The notes under the pieces are model-generated. The model worked only from the letters and a program-made list of their open reading frames with translations, did not search any database and had not been told where the DNA came from. From the NCBI RefSeq assembly GCF_011355085.1, contig NZ_VXCP01000004.1:47082-111081 (forward strand): DNA of 64,000 nucleotides, read 5' to 3'. This document shows, in pieces, positions 53,416 to 61,847 of the stretch (its first letter is position 1; the number at the start of each line of letters is the position of its first letter). The stretch comes from Pseudomonas akapageensis. GTDB lineage: Bacteria; Pseudomonadota; Gammaproteobacteria; Pseudomonadales; Pseudomonadaceae. The translations under genes and the position numbers were made by a program.

Positions 53416-54621
53416 CTCGCTGAAGGGGATGAAGTTCACCGACTCCCCTTCTGCCAGGGTTCGTCCTTCGAGCACTTCGACCAGGCCTTCGGCCCAGGCG
53501 GCGCTGCGCAACACACCGGAACTCTGGTTGGGATAGATCACGGCTCGCCCCTGCTCGATGCGACCGCGCAAGTATTCACGACGATTGCCAGGTTTGGTCC
53601 AACTGAACCCCGCTGGTACCGCGATTTGCATCGGTGCCACTGCGGCGACACCCAGGCGCCGCAGCAAGTAAGGGCGTGTCAGCAAGGCGAAGGTCACCAG
53701 GGTCGACGCCGGGTTGCCTGGCAGACCGATGACTGGAACGCCGCGATAATGCCCGAACGTCAACGGCTTTCCGGGCTTGATGGCCAGTTTCCAGAGCGCC
53801 AGCTCGCCCTCCTCGCGCAGGGCGATACCGAGGAAGTCCGCTTCGCCGACCGATACGCCACCGGTGGACAGGATCAGGTCTACGTCCTTGAACTCGCCCA
53901 ACCGTTGCCGCGTCCTTGGCAGATCATCCGGGAGGATCCCGGCATCGACCACCTCACACCCCAGGCGCAGCAACCAGCTGCATAGAACCCGACGATTGCT
54001 GTTGTAGATCTGCCCGGGGCCGAGTGTCAGCCCCGGTTCGACCAACTCATCGCCGGTAGACAGCACCGCTATACGCGGCCTGCGCACGACCGCAAGTTGT
54101 CCACAGCCAAGCGATGCCGCCAGGCCCAGTTCGATCGGGCCCAGCCGCGTGCCGGCTGCCAGTACCTGCTCGCCGATGCGGGTTTCCTGGCCCTGTGGAC
54201 GGATGTTCTGACCGACTCGCATGGTTTCGCAAAAACGCACGCGCTGATCAGACATGACTTCGGCATTTTCCTGCATTTCGACGCAATCGGCCCCGGCAGG
54301 CAGCGGTGCGCCTGTGAAGATTCTTGCGCAGGTCCCGGGCTGCAGCGGTTCGGGGGCCTGGCCCGCGAAAATCCGCTGGCTGACGACCAGCGGCTCACCG
54401 GTCCAGTCCGCAAGCCGCAGGGCATAGCCATCCATGGCACTGTTGGGCCATGGCGGCAGATCGAGCGTCGATGTCAGCGCACCCGCCAGTACCCGACCGT
54501 CGGCATCGGCCAGCTTCACGAATTCCTGTTCAAGGATCGGGGATGCCTCGGCCAGCGCCAGCAAACGCGCCAGTGCTTCCTCGACCGGCATCAGCGGGCG
54601 CGCCGCGCCCAACTCAGCCAC
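53404..54621 (-). CDS. moeA: Molybdopterin molybdenumtransferase MoeA
   Basis: 405 residues from a GTG at 54621; ATG at 54591 would also fit. MoeA landmarks: PPWPNSAMDGYAL near 57, RIFTGAPLPAGADCVEMQE, the MPT-binding STGDELVEPG and ILSTGGVSVGEADF, and the C-terminal GNPASTLVTF. It inserts molybdate into adenylated molybdopterin. The GTG overlaps the moaB stop, so the two genes form a coupled operon. Its 3' end overlaps the convergent glycosyltransferase gene by 12 bases. Confidence 0.9.
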   Translation of the reverse strand: MAELGAARPLMPVEEALARLLALAEASPILEQEFVKLADADGRVLAGALTSTLDLPPWPNSAMDGYALRLADWTGEPLVVSQRIFAGQAPEPLQPGTCARIFTGAPLPAGADCVEMQENAEVMSDQRVRFCETMRVGQNIRPQGQETRIGEQVLAAGTRLGPIELGLAASLGCGQLAVVRRPRIAVLSTGDELVEPGLTLGPGQIYNSNRRVLCSWLLRLGCEVVDAGILPDDLPRTRQRLGEFKDVDLILSTGGVSVGEADFLGIALREEGELALWKLAIKPGKPLTFGHYRGVPVIGLPGNPASTLVTFALLTRPYLLRRLGVAAVAPMQIAVPAGFSWTKPGNRREYLRGRIEQGRAVIYPNQSSGVLRSAAWAEGLVEVLEGRTLAEGESVNFIPFSELLG

Positions 54622-55153
54622 GACTTTCGCAGGGCGCAACCTGCTTGAGATGGACGACGAAATTACACGGGCGATGCCGCACATCCAGCTGCTCGGCAAG
54701 AATGCCGTCCCAGCCGGTGCGGCAGGCGTTGGTCGAGCCCGGCAGGCAACACACCAGCGTGCCGTTGGCAAGGCCGGCCAGCGCTCGCGATTGCACGGTA
54801 GAAGTGCCGATGTCGGCCACCGATATCTGCCGGAACAATTCACCGAAGCCTTCGACCTGTTTGTCGAGCAGGCAGGCCACCGCTTCCGGTGTGCTGTCGC
54901 GACCGGTGAAACCGGTGCCGCCAGTGATCAGCACAACCTGCACCACATCGTCAGCAATCCAGTTGGCGACCTGCGCACGGATCTTGTACAGATCATCCTT
55001 GAGCAATACCCGCGCGGCCAGGTTATGACCCGCGGCGGTCAAGCGGTCGACGAACAGTTGACCCGATGTATCGGTCTCCAGCGTGCGAGTATCGCTGACG
55101 GTCAAAACGGCAATATTGAGCGGCACAAAAGGTACTTCAGCCTTGGCTTTCAT
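54614..55153 (-). CDS. moaB: Molybdenum cofactor biosynthesis protein MoaB
   Basis: 179 residues, MogA/MoaB fold. N-terminal LNIAVLTVSDTRTLETDTSG, substrate-binding LITGGTGFTGRDSTPEAV and C-terminal LPGSTNACRTGWDGILAEQL. Adenylates molybdopterin or acts with MoeA in cofactor maturation. First gene of the moaB-moeA pair, which supplies cofactor to enzymes such as nitrate or formate dehydrogenases. Confidence 0.92.
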   Translation of the reverse strand: MKAKAEVPFVPLNIAVLTVSDTRTLETDTSGQLFVDRLTAAGHNLAARVLLKDDLYKIRAQVANWIADDVVQVVLITGGTGFTGRDSTPEAVACLLDKQVEGFGELFRQISVADIGTSTVQSRALAGLANGTLVCCLPGSTNACRTGWDGILAEQLDVRHRPCNFVVHLKQVAPCESRG

Positions 55154-55398
55154 GGGGCCTTGTCCGATGAATGAGGGAATGAACGGTGTTATATCACAGC
55201 CTCGGGGTGGCTAGCGCCTGCCTCCCGCGCAGAGTCTGCACACGACGGCCCAGACGTGCCACATCGCGCTTCCAGTCTTTCCACACAACCGGAATTTGGC
55301 CGCTATTCTTGATGTCGGGGCGGCAAAAAAGGAACTTGAGGACAGGGGGTACGTCTCAAGATTGTACCAACGGCACTCTTCCTATCGGAGACAGATAA

Positions 55399-55620
55399 AT
55401 GAATCAACGGACCCTTCCCGCGTTCATGCTTGCACTGGGCCTTGTTACCCTCGCCGGTTGCGCTTCGCCTACTGTGATAACCCTGAATGACGGACGTGAA
55501 ATCCAGGCAGTCGACTCACCCAGGTACGATGAAAAATCAGGCTTCTATGAGTTCGAACAACTGGATGGCAAACAGGCGCGCATCAACAAGGATCAAGTCC
55601 GCACGGTGAAAGAGCTGTAA
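55399..55620 (+). CDS. YgdI/YgdR-like small lipoprotein (DUF903)
   Basis: 73 residues. Signal peptide with lipobox LAGC at about 19-22, then the DUF903 SH3-like domain: TVITLNDGREIQAVDSPRYDEKSGFYEFEQLDGKQARINKDQVRTVKEL. Such lipoproteins are small outer-membrane or periplasmic proteins of unknown role. GGAGA stands ten bases before the ATG. A tRNA gene follows after about 95 bases. Confidence 0.88.
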   Translation: MNQRTLPAFMLALGLVTLAGCASPTVITLNDGREIQAVDSPRYDEKSGFYEFEQLDGKQARINKDQVRTVKEL

Positions 55621-55714
55621 AAAACCGGCCGGCAAGGCCGCAGTCTGAAGTTGCGGCCCTGGTCGATCGAGGATCTTGTCTACGCTGATTTTTTGAGTAA
55701 TATTTTCATCATGT

Positions 55715-55791
55715 CGGAGTGTAGCGCAGGCAGGTAGCGCGTCTCGTTCGGGACGAGAAGGTCGCAGGTTCGAATCCTGTCTCTCCGACCA
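55715..55791 (+). tRNA. tRNA-Pro (anticodon CGG)
   Basis: 77 nt including an encoded CCA. D arm GCGC...GCGC, anticodon stem TCTCG/CGAGA around TTCGGGA giving anticodon CGG, and T arm with GGTTCGAATCC. The acceptor strands CGGAGTG and CTCTCCG pair except for a T6/T67 mismatch. A terminator follows 43 bases downstream. Confidence 0.93.
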
Positions 55792-55834
55792 CTTATCTGT
55801 TTCAACGTGGCCTGAAGCCGCGATGATTCACCGG

Positions 55835-55860
55835 AAAGCCCGCCTTGCGCGGGCTTTTTT
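55835..55860 (+). terminator. Terminator of the tRNA-Pro transcript
   Basis: AAAGCCCGCCTTGCGCGGGC followed by six T on the plus strand. Confidence 0.85.
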
Positions 55861-56034
55861 GTGTCTGCGCATTTGTCTCGGAACTCGCCACCGAGTCCAC
55901 TGTCTGATTCGCCAGTTCGGCTATATCACCCTCGGCAGCCACGGGTCGTGATATCGACCATCCGTTTATGTTTGCCCGACTTACCATCCGCCATCACAAT
56001 GCGCGGTCTTTTTTTCCCCTTGAGGTTCAGCAAC

Positions 56035-56418
56035 ATGCGTAAAACTCTCGCCACCCTGGCACTTGGCATTCTCTTTACCCAGGGCGCAATGGCCGGTAAT
56101 GGCACCACTGCAATCGGCGGTGGCCTGGGCGGTGCCCTGGGCAACGTGATCGGTCAGCAAGTCATCGGTGGCAGCGCAGGTGCCGCGATCGGTGCCGGCG
56201 TTGGCGGCGCAGCGGGTAGCGCGGTTGCCGCGAAAAAAGGCAACAAGACCAAGGCAGCGATTGGTGGCGGCCTGGGCTCGGCAGGCGGTTCCCTGATCGG
56301 CGGCAAGCTGGGCGGCAGCACCGGTTCGGCCATCGGTGCAGGCCTTGGCGGTGCAGCAGGCGGTGCGCTGGGTAACGACCTGGCCGATGACAGCCGGCAC
56401 CACCACAAGCACAAGTAA
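56035..56418 (+). CDS. Glycine-zipper surface protein with His-rich tail
   Basis: 127 residues. Signal peptide 1-20 (ending AMA), then almost pure Gly/Ala with repeated GxxxG units (IGGGLGGALGNVIG, AIGAGVGGAAGSA, IGAGLGGAAGGALG), the glycine-zipper pattern that forms helical hairpins in membranes. The tail is DDSRHHHKHK, which could bind metal. GAGG lies upstream of ATG 56035. Function unknown; an outer-membrane or periplasmic structural role is typical for the family. Confidence 0.8.
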   Translation: MRKTLATLALGILFTQGAMAGNGTTAIGGGLGGALGNVIGQQVIGGSAGAAIGAGVGGAAGSAVAAKKGNKTKAAIGGGLGSAGGSLIGGKLGGSTGSAIGAGLGGAAGGALGNDLADDSRHHHKHK

Positions 56419-56430
56419 TTCCTGCACAAC

Positions 56431-56462
56431 AAAAAGCCCGCATCTTCATGCGGGCTTTTTGT
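56431..56462. terminator. Bidirectional terminator
   Basis: AAAAAGCCCGCATCTTCATG/CGGGCTTTTT is a symmetric hairpin with A and T runs on both sides, after the glycine-zipper gene and in front of the convergent mqo gene. Confidence 0.88.
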
Positions 56463-56473
56463 TGCGTCTTTCT

Positions 56474-56544
56474 CTCGTTCACACGCTCTGCGGCAAGACG
56501 CTGAGCGTCAGCGGCGGCATTCCCACGCAGAGCGTGGGAACGAG
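56474..56544. repeat. Partial REPIN of the CTCGTTCCCACGC family (copy 4)
   Basis: The right arm CATTCCCACGCAGAGCGTGGGAACGAG is intact; the left arm is decayed (CTCGTTCACACGCTCTGCG) and the spacer is shortened to about 70 bases overall. It lies just past the mqo stop. Confidence 0.8.
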
Positions 56545-56555
56545 GGGGGAAGGTT

Positions 56556-58154
56556 TTAGAGCGCTGCTTCGGCAACCGGAGCTTGTACGACTTCAGGGTC
56601 CACATGAACGAAGTTCAGCTGCAGACGCTCGCTGCTCCATTCACGGATCCGGTTGGTCAGTTCAAGGTTGTTGTTGAGTTTCTGGCCGTAGGACGGAACG
56701 ATCTCTTTCAGTTTGGCTTGCCATTCCGGGGTCTTGATGCGGTCCTGGAAGGTTCGCTCCAGTACAGTCAGCATGATCGGTGCGGCAGTCGATGCACCTG
56801 GCGACGCCCCCAGCAAGGCGGCGATGGTGCCATCCTTGGACGCGACAACTTCAGTGCCAAACTGCAACACACCGCCGTGCTCGGCATCTTTCTTGATGAC
56901 CTGGACACGCTGACCGGCCTGCAGCAGTGCCCAGTCTTCGGAGCGGGCATCCGGGAAGTACTCACGCAGCGCGCTCATGCGGTCTTCCTGGCTCAGCATC
57001 AACTGGCCCATCAGATAGGTGCTCAACGATAGGTTGTCGAGGCCGGCGTGGGTCATCGGCATGATGTTGTGGGTGGTCAATGCACTGAACATATCCAGCA
57101 TCGAGCCGTTCTTGAGGAATTTGGTCGAGAACGTCGCAAACGGGCCGAACAGCAGCACTTCCTGGCCGTCTATCATTCGGGTATCGAGGTGCGGTACCGA
57201 CATCGGCGGTGCACCCACCGACGCCTTGCCGTACAGCTTGGCCTTGTGCCGGGCGACGATCTGCGGATTGCGGGTGACGAGGAACTGGCCGCCCACAGGG
57301 AAACCTGCATATCCGTCAGCTTCAGGAATACCTGATTTCTGCAGCAGCTTGAGCGCACCGCCACCGGCACCGATGAAAACGAACCGGGCCTTGACGCGGG
57401 TTTCTTCGCCCTGGTTGGCGAGGTCGGCGACCACCACGGTCCAGGTATTGTCGGCATTGCGCACGATATCGCGCACTTCATGCCGCACATGCAGTTTGAC
57501 GTTGTCGTGGCGAGTCAGCGAGGCCACGAGCTGGCGAGTGATTTCACCGAAGTTGACGTCGGTGCCGATAGGCATGCGGGTTGCCGCGACCTTTTGATCG
57601 GCTGGACGCCCTTCCATCACCAGGGGCACCCATTTCTGGATCTGCTCATGGTCTTCGGAATACTCCATGCCACGGAACAGCGAACTGTGCTGCAGGGCTG
57701 CATGGCGTTTCTTGAGGAAGGCGACATTCTCGTCACCCCACACGAAACTCATGTGCGGCACGTTGTTGATGAAGGACCTGGGATTGCTCAGCACATTCCG
57801 CTCGACCTGGTAGGCCCAGAACTGCTTGGATATCTCGAAATTCTCGTTGATCGCCACCGCCTTGCTGATGTCGATGCCGCCATCGGCTGTTTCGGGGGTG
57901 TAGTTGAGCTCACAGAAGGCCGAATGACCGGTACCTGCGTTGTTCCAGGCGTTGGAGCTTTCCTCGGCGACCTTGTCCAGGCGCTCGTAGATATCGATCG
58001 ACCAGCCCGGCTCCAGCTCATTGAGGTAGGTGCCCAGGCTCGCGCTCATGATACCGCCGCCGATCAGCAGTGCGTCCACGGTCTTCTCGGGCTCGCTGTG
58101 CTTGGAGCAACCAATGACGCTCAAGCACAGGAGCGTCAGCAGGATTCTTCTCAT
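56556..58154 (-). CDS. mqo: Malate:quinone oxidoreductase, lipoprotein-type
   Basis: 532 residues. FAD-binding [19 protein letters not shown] starts near 33, followed by family blocks [48 protein letters not shown] and [16 protein letters not shown]. It oxidises malate to oxaloacetate and passes electrons to quinone. The first 20 residues form a lipoprotein signal ([11 protein letters not shown]), so this copy should be exported and lipid-anchored, unlike classical cytoplasm-facing Mqo. ATG 58154 is chosen because a TTG four codons upstream adds nothing. Confidence 0.88.
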   Translation of the reverse strand: MRRILLTLLCLSVIGCSKHSEPEKTVDALLIGGGIMSASLGTYLNELEPGWSIDIYERLDKVAEESSNAWNNAGTGHSAFCELNYTPETADGGIDISKAVAINENFEISKQFWAYQVERNVLSNPRSFINNVPHMSFVWGDENVAFLKKRHAALQHSSLFRGMEYSEDHEQIQKWVPLVMEGRPADQKVAATRMPIGTDVNFGEITRQLVASLTRHDNVKLHVRHEVRDIVRNADNTWTVVVADLANQGEETRVKARFVFIGAGGGALKLLQKSGIPEADGYAGFPVGGQFLVTRNPQIVARHKAKLYGKASVGAPPMSVPHLDTRMIDGQEVLLFGPFATFSTKFLKNGSMLDMFSALTTHNIMPMTHAGLDNLSLSTYLMGQLMLSQEDRMSALREYFPDARSEDWALLQAGQRVQVIKKDAEHGGVLQFGTEVVASKDGTIAALLGASPGASTAAPIMLTVLERTFQDRIKTPEWQAKLKEIVPSYGQKLNNNLELTNRIREWSSERLQLNFVHVDPEVVQAPVAEAAL

Positions 58155-58415
58155 AACTCGGTCCAATTGATGTGTAATTCCGGACAGCTAATTGCAAGGC
58201 GCGTGCCGCATTCACGCCAAACTGTGAGACGCCTTTGCCAAGGGGCCTCGGCAGGTGGGATCGCAGTGGCCATTGGCGGAAACCCGCCAAATATCAAGTG
58301 ATTACGCGAGAAAATGGCGGATTTCCCCCGCTGCGAACGACTTTCACAAAACCGTCAAGATCGCTTGCCATGATGCGATAACAAGGTATTTCCGATTGTC
58401 CCCCAGCGAGCCCGC

Positions 58416-59432
58416 ATGAACTCGAGCATCATCAGGCACCATCAGGACTCCGATCTTTTCGGCCTGCTGTATGGCTACCGTTTCCGGCCTGGTGAAGCGG
58501 GATGTGAAGTCGATTCGACGACCGTCATGCATCATCTGCAGGCACCTGCGGACGACACTTTTATCTGGCTGCATCTGAACCTGGCCCACGCCGCCTGCGA
58601 ACGCTGGATGCGCGCGCACCTGGAATTGCCGGAGGACTTCTACGAAGCGCTGCACGAAGGCTCTCGCTCCACCCGCATCGAGCATGTGGATTCGGCGCTG
58701 CTGGCAGTCGTCAACGACGTGGTCTTCAACTTCGGCATGACCTCTTCCGACGTTTCCTCACTGTGGGTTTGCGCACGCAGTCGCTTGCTGGTCAGCGCAC
58801 GCCTGCAACCGCTGCACTCAGTGGACAAATTGCGCTCCTCGGTCAAGACCGGGGAACGGTTCCGATCCCCGCTGGAACTGCTGGTTCACTTGTTTCGGGA
58901 CCAGGGGGAAGTGCTGACGCAAATCGTGCGCAAGACCAGCTTCAGCGTCGATCAGATCGAAGATCAGTTGCTGTCTCTGCGCCTGAGCAACAATCGTGCA
59001 GAGCTTGGCAGCATGCGCCGGGTACTGGTTCGCCTACAGCGCCTGCTGGCATTGGAACCCGGCTCATTGTCACGGTTGTTGAACCGCCCGCCGCACTGGC
59101 TGCAGGAAGAGGATGTACAGGAGCTGCGCCAATCCACCGAAGAGTTTGCCCTGGTCATCAGCGACCTGACTGCCCTGGGTGAGCGAATCAAACTATTGCA
59201 GGAAGAGATTGCCGCCAAGCTCAATGAGCAGAGCAACCGCACCCTGTTCACCCTGACCGTGGTCACGGTTCTGGCCTTGCCAATCAACATCATCGCCGGC
59301 TTCTTTGGCATGAATGTCGGCGGCATCCCCCTGGCAGATGACCCGGAAGGCTTTTGGGTACTGGTGGCACTGGTAGCGAGCTTTACTGCGCTGGCCGGGC
59401 GCTGGGCATTTCGCAAGCGCAGCGACTATTGA
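58416..59432 (+). CDS. CorA-family divalent metal transporter, ZntB-like
   Basis: 338 residues. Large N-terminal cytoplasmic domain, long coiled-coil helix (SVDQIEDQLLSLRLSNNRAELGSM...), and two C-terminal membrane helices around the family loop GMNVGGIPL, which matches the ZntB rather than the CorA (GMNFEN/MPEL) type. Zn2+ or another divalent cation is the likely substrate; direction is debated for ZntB. Standalone gene; GCGAG precedes the ATG. Confidence 0.85.
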   Translation: MNSSIIRHHQDSDLFGLLYGYRFRPGEAGCEVDSTTVMHHLQAPADDTFIWLHLNLAHAACERWMRAHLELPEDFYEALHEGSRSTRIEHVDSALLAVVNDVVFNFGMTSSDVSSLWVCARSRLLVSARLQPLHSVDKLRSSVKTGERFRSPLELLVHLFRDQGEVLTQIVRKTSFSVDQIEDQLLSLRLSNNRAELGSMRRVLVRLQRLLALEPGSLSRLLNRPPHWLQEEDVQELRQSTEEFALVISDLTALGERIKLLQEEIAAKLNEQSNRTLFTLTVVTVLALPINIIAGFFGMNVGGIPLADDPEGFWVLVALVASFTALAGRWAFRKRSDY

Positions 59433-59444
59433 TTTGGCGTGTGG

Positions 59445-60332
59445 CTACCAATCCAGCGCCAGCCGAGTTTCGAAAAAGCGCTCCTGTCCCGTCAGCGGAT
59501 CCTTGAAACGCAGGCTTTGCGCCAGCAGCTTCAACGGCTTGCTGTAGTCATCCTCGGCCTGGCTGACCTCAGGATAAAAAGGATCGTTACAGATGCTCGC
59601 ACCCAGCGCGGTCATGTGCACCCGCAACTGATGGGTCTTGCCGGTGACCGGGAACAGCGCATAGCGCCACCACTCACCCTGCTTCTGCACGACATCGGCC
59701 AGGGTTTCACTGTTGCTGATGCCAGGCACCTCCTGCATGCGGAAGAAGGGCTGGCCATTGACCATGCGGCTTTTGTGCACCAGGGGAAAATCCAGATCTG
59801 GCAGGGCGCGGGCGATGGCCTCATAACGCTTTTCGATCTGGCGATTGGGAAACAATGACTGGTACGCCCCGCGGCTTCCGGGATTGGCCGAGAACAGCAC
59901 CAACCCTGCAGTGTGCCGGTCGATGCGGTGCAGGGGTACCAGGTGAGGATTGTCGAGGCGCCGGATCAGGCGCCGCAGCAATGTCTGCTCGACGTATTCA
60001 CCGGTAGGCGTCACCGGTAGAAAATGCGGTTTGTCCGCCACTACCAAATGCTCGTCCATGTGCAGGATATTTTCCTGTACAGGGATCGGCTTCTCGTTCG
60101 GCACTTCGCGAAAGTAATGAATGCGCAAGCCTTGCTTGTATGCCAATTCGACGCTTATGGGTGCGCCCTGGGCATCGAGCACGCGGCCGCGGGCGATCCG
60201 GTCAAGCCACTGCTCGCGACTGATAGCCTTGAAATGCTCGCACAGGCAATCGAGGACCGTTGTCCAGGGGCCCGCTGGCAAGCAGACGGTACTGGCTTGA
60301 TGCCGGGCCGGATCGAAAGGCACGCTGGACAT
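59445..60332 (-). CDS. RluA-family RNA pseudouridine synthase
   Basis: 295 residues. The catalytic Asp lies in the signature LHRIDRHTAGLVLFS, with downstream KRYEAI and GKTHQLRVHMTALG motifs. The N-terminal part (QWLDRIARGRVL) resembles a reduced S4-like region. It isomerises uridines in rRNA or tRNA; the exact site cannot be predicted. Converges with the zntB-like gene 12 bases away. Confidence 0.88.
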   Translation of the reverse strand: MSSVPFDPARHQASTVCLPAGPWTTVLDCLCEHFKAISREQWLDRIARGRVLDAQGAPISVELAYKQGLRIHYFREVPNEKPIPVQENILHMDEHLVVADKPHFLPVTPTGEYVEQTLLRRLIRRLDNPHLVPLHRIDRHTAGLVLFSANPGSRGAYQSLFPNRQIEKRYEAIARALPDLDFPLVHKSRMVNGQPFFRMQEVPGISNSETLADVVQKQGEWWRYALFPVTGKTHQLRVHMTALGASICNDPFYPEVSQAEDDYSKPLKLLAQSLRFKDPLTGQERFFETRLALDW

Positions 60333-60366
60333 GGAAACACTCTAAAGACAGGTAATCGAACCATTA

Positions 60367-60696
60367 TCACGCATCGAAGGCGCCCAGCCCAGCCTGGGCA
60401 GCTGCCGCTTCTGTGAATTCCTTGAGCCAGCGCAATACCTGCACCGCCTCCCAGCGGCTCGGGTCATAGAGCGCGTACAGCAGACCCTGGTACCCGACGA
60501 CGTCCAGCGGACGGTGGTAGCCCGCCCGCTGGAACAATGCCTCGATTTCGGCGAAGCACGTGTTGAAATGGAGTTTGTTGAAAGGTGTCTTTCCTTCCGT
60601 TACCAGACCGTCAAGGCGCAATTCCAGAACGGCCTCCTGAATGACTTCCGTGGACATGCGATTGACGCTGTATTTCAATTGATCGACATTGACCAC
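60367..60696 (-). CDS. LexA-box-controlled small protein, unknown function
   Basis: 109 residues starting at a GTG with AGG just upstream. Sequence MVNVDQLKYSVNRMSTEVIQ... is helical, with DVVGYQGLLYALYDPSRWEAVQVLRWLKEF near the C-terminus. No catalytic motif. A perfect LexA box lies 45 bases upstream, so it is predicted to be SOS-induced. It resembles a conserved pseudomonad hypothetical that I associate with PA0922 of the PAO1 SOS regulon, from memory. Function unknown. Confidence 0.78.
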   Translation of the reverse strand: MVNVDQLKYSVNRMSTEVIQEAVLELRLDGLVTEGKTPFNKLHFNTCFAEIEALFQRAGYHRPLDVVGYQGLLYALYDPSRWEAVQVLRWLKEFTEAAAAQAGLGAFDA

Positions 60697-60740
60697 TGAC
60701 CTGCCCCCTCACTGGCGCCCTGAAGCACCCACTAAAAATA

Positions 60741-60756
60741 CTGTATCTATATACAG
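60741..60756. promoter_or_regulatory. LexA box upstream of the 60.4 kb gene
   Basis: CTGTATCTATATACAG is CTG-N10-CAG with a TATA-rich core, between the M15 peptidase stop and the GTG at 60696. Confidence 0.9.
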
Positions 60757-60808
60757 CATAAGGACAGGACTTTTCTCAGTCAACGATCAGATGACGCCCG
60801 GGCACGGA

Positions 60809-61270
60809 TCAGAACGCTTCCCCTTCCCCATTCGCCAACATGACCAGGCCGGATTGATACCCTGTGCCCTTGCGAATGGTCAGGACTTGACGGCGCGGCT
60901 TGTCGAGTGCCAGGCCGAGGTGCACCCAGGCATCGAACTCGAGAATCAGTTGATCGAACGCAAGCTGCGATGCGGCAATCAATGCAGCAAGTTTGTAAGG
61001 CGCAAACCCGGGCACGTTGAAATCCGCTGCCAGGCCGCTCATGTGCGCGCTGCGCGCAGAGCCGCCGATGACCTTGTTGAGCGCCGGTGAACGGTAGCCA
61101 CTGCTTACCAGTACCGGCCCCCCGGCCAGCGCCCGCACGTCCTCGAGAAAGGTCGCCAGACGGTACAGATTTTTCATCACCTCGGGGTCTGGCGTGTTTT
61201 CGATTCCCAGCCGCGAAGCCGTTTCGGAAACGGTTAATTCTCCCAATGTAAAAAAGGGTGTCAGGTTCAT
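60809..61270 (-). CDS. M15-family peptidase, probable D,D- or L,D-carboxypeptidase
   Basis: 153 residues, Peptidase_M15_3 domain. Zinc ligands visible in SGYRSPALN..., SAHMSGLAADF (HxxxxxxD) and the C-terminal WVHLGL. No signal peptide, so a cytoplasmic murein-recycling or phage-endolysin-like role is possible. GGAGAGG precedes the ATG at 61270. It lies upstream of, and in the same direction as, the LexA-box gene. Confidence 0.8.
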   Translation of the reverse strand: MNLTPFFTLGELTVSETASRLGIENTPDPEVMKNLYRLATFLEDVRALAGGPVLVSSGYRSPALNKVIGGSARSAHMSGLAADFNVPGFAPYKLAALIAASQLAFDQLILEFDAWVHLGLALDKPRRQVLTIRKGTGYQSGLVMLANGEGEAF

Positions 61271-61424
61271 GCTCGCCTCTCCTTGGCGCAGTTGAAATGA
61301 ATGGGCCGGTCAGCTCGTCATGGCAAAGCCGACCCGCGACCATTCTCCAATGACAGAGCGATGGCCTGCACTTTCAAATATGGATCTGCATATGACCGCA
61401 ACGGGTCAGGATCGGGGCAAACGC

Positions 61425-61661
61425 TCAGCGCAGGAATGCGACAACGTCGTCGGCGCTGAAAGGCCAGCCCAGCTCGGCGCCAGTATCGGTGCGGCGCAGG
61501 ACCGGGATGCGCAGCGAGTAGGCCTGGTACCAACGCTCATCATTTGCAATATCAACCAGTTCAACCTGCAGCCCGTGTTCAACCAGGGGCATCAGCACCG
61601 CCTCTGCCACTTCGCAGAGATGGCAGCCAAGCGTGCCGAACAATTGACATTCAGGAGCCAT
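61425..61661 (-). CDS. Glutaredoxin-like protein (DUF836)
   Basis: 78 residues. Thioredoxin fold with active-site CHLC in FGTLGCHLCEVAEAVL and cis-Pro in LRIPVL. This class (YchN/YruB-like, 'glutaredoxin family protein') has a CxxC pair but few known partners. ATG at 61661 follows AGGAGC nearby on the other strand context; a TTG two codons upstream is less likely. Confidence 0.82.
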   Translation of the reverse strand: MAPECQLFGTLGCHLCEVAEAVLMPLVEHGLQVELVDIANDERWYQAYSLRIPVLRRTDTGAELGWPFSADDVVAFLR

Positions 61662-61847
61662 AAACAAACACCGATAAAATTGCGAGGAAACAATATTTTA
61701 GGTCCAACCCCGGGCAGCGTCGAGTTTGTGCATGCCGATACTTCGCCGGCCGGAATCGCAAACTATGATTCAGGTCATTGGCAATGACGGCCCCAAGCCC
61801 GATGCTTGAGGTCTTTTCAGTGGCATGCCCTGTCAGCGGAGTTTCTC

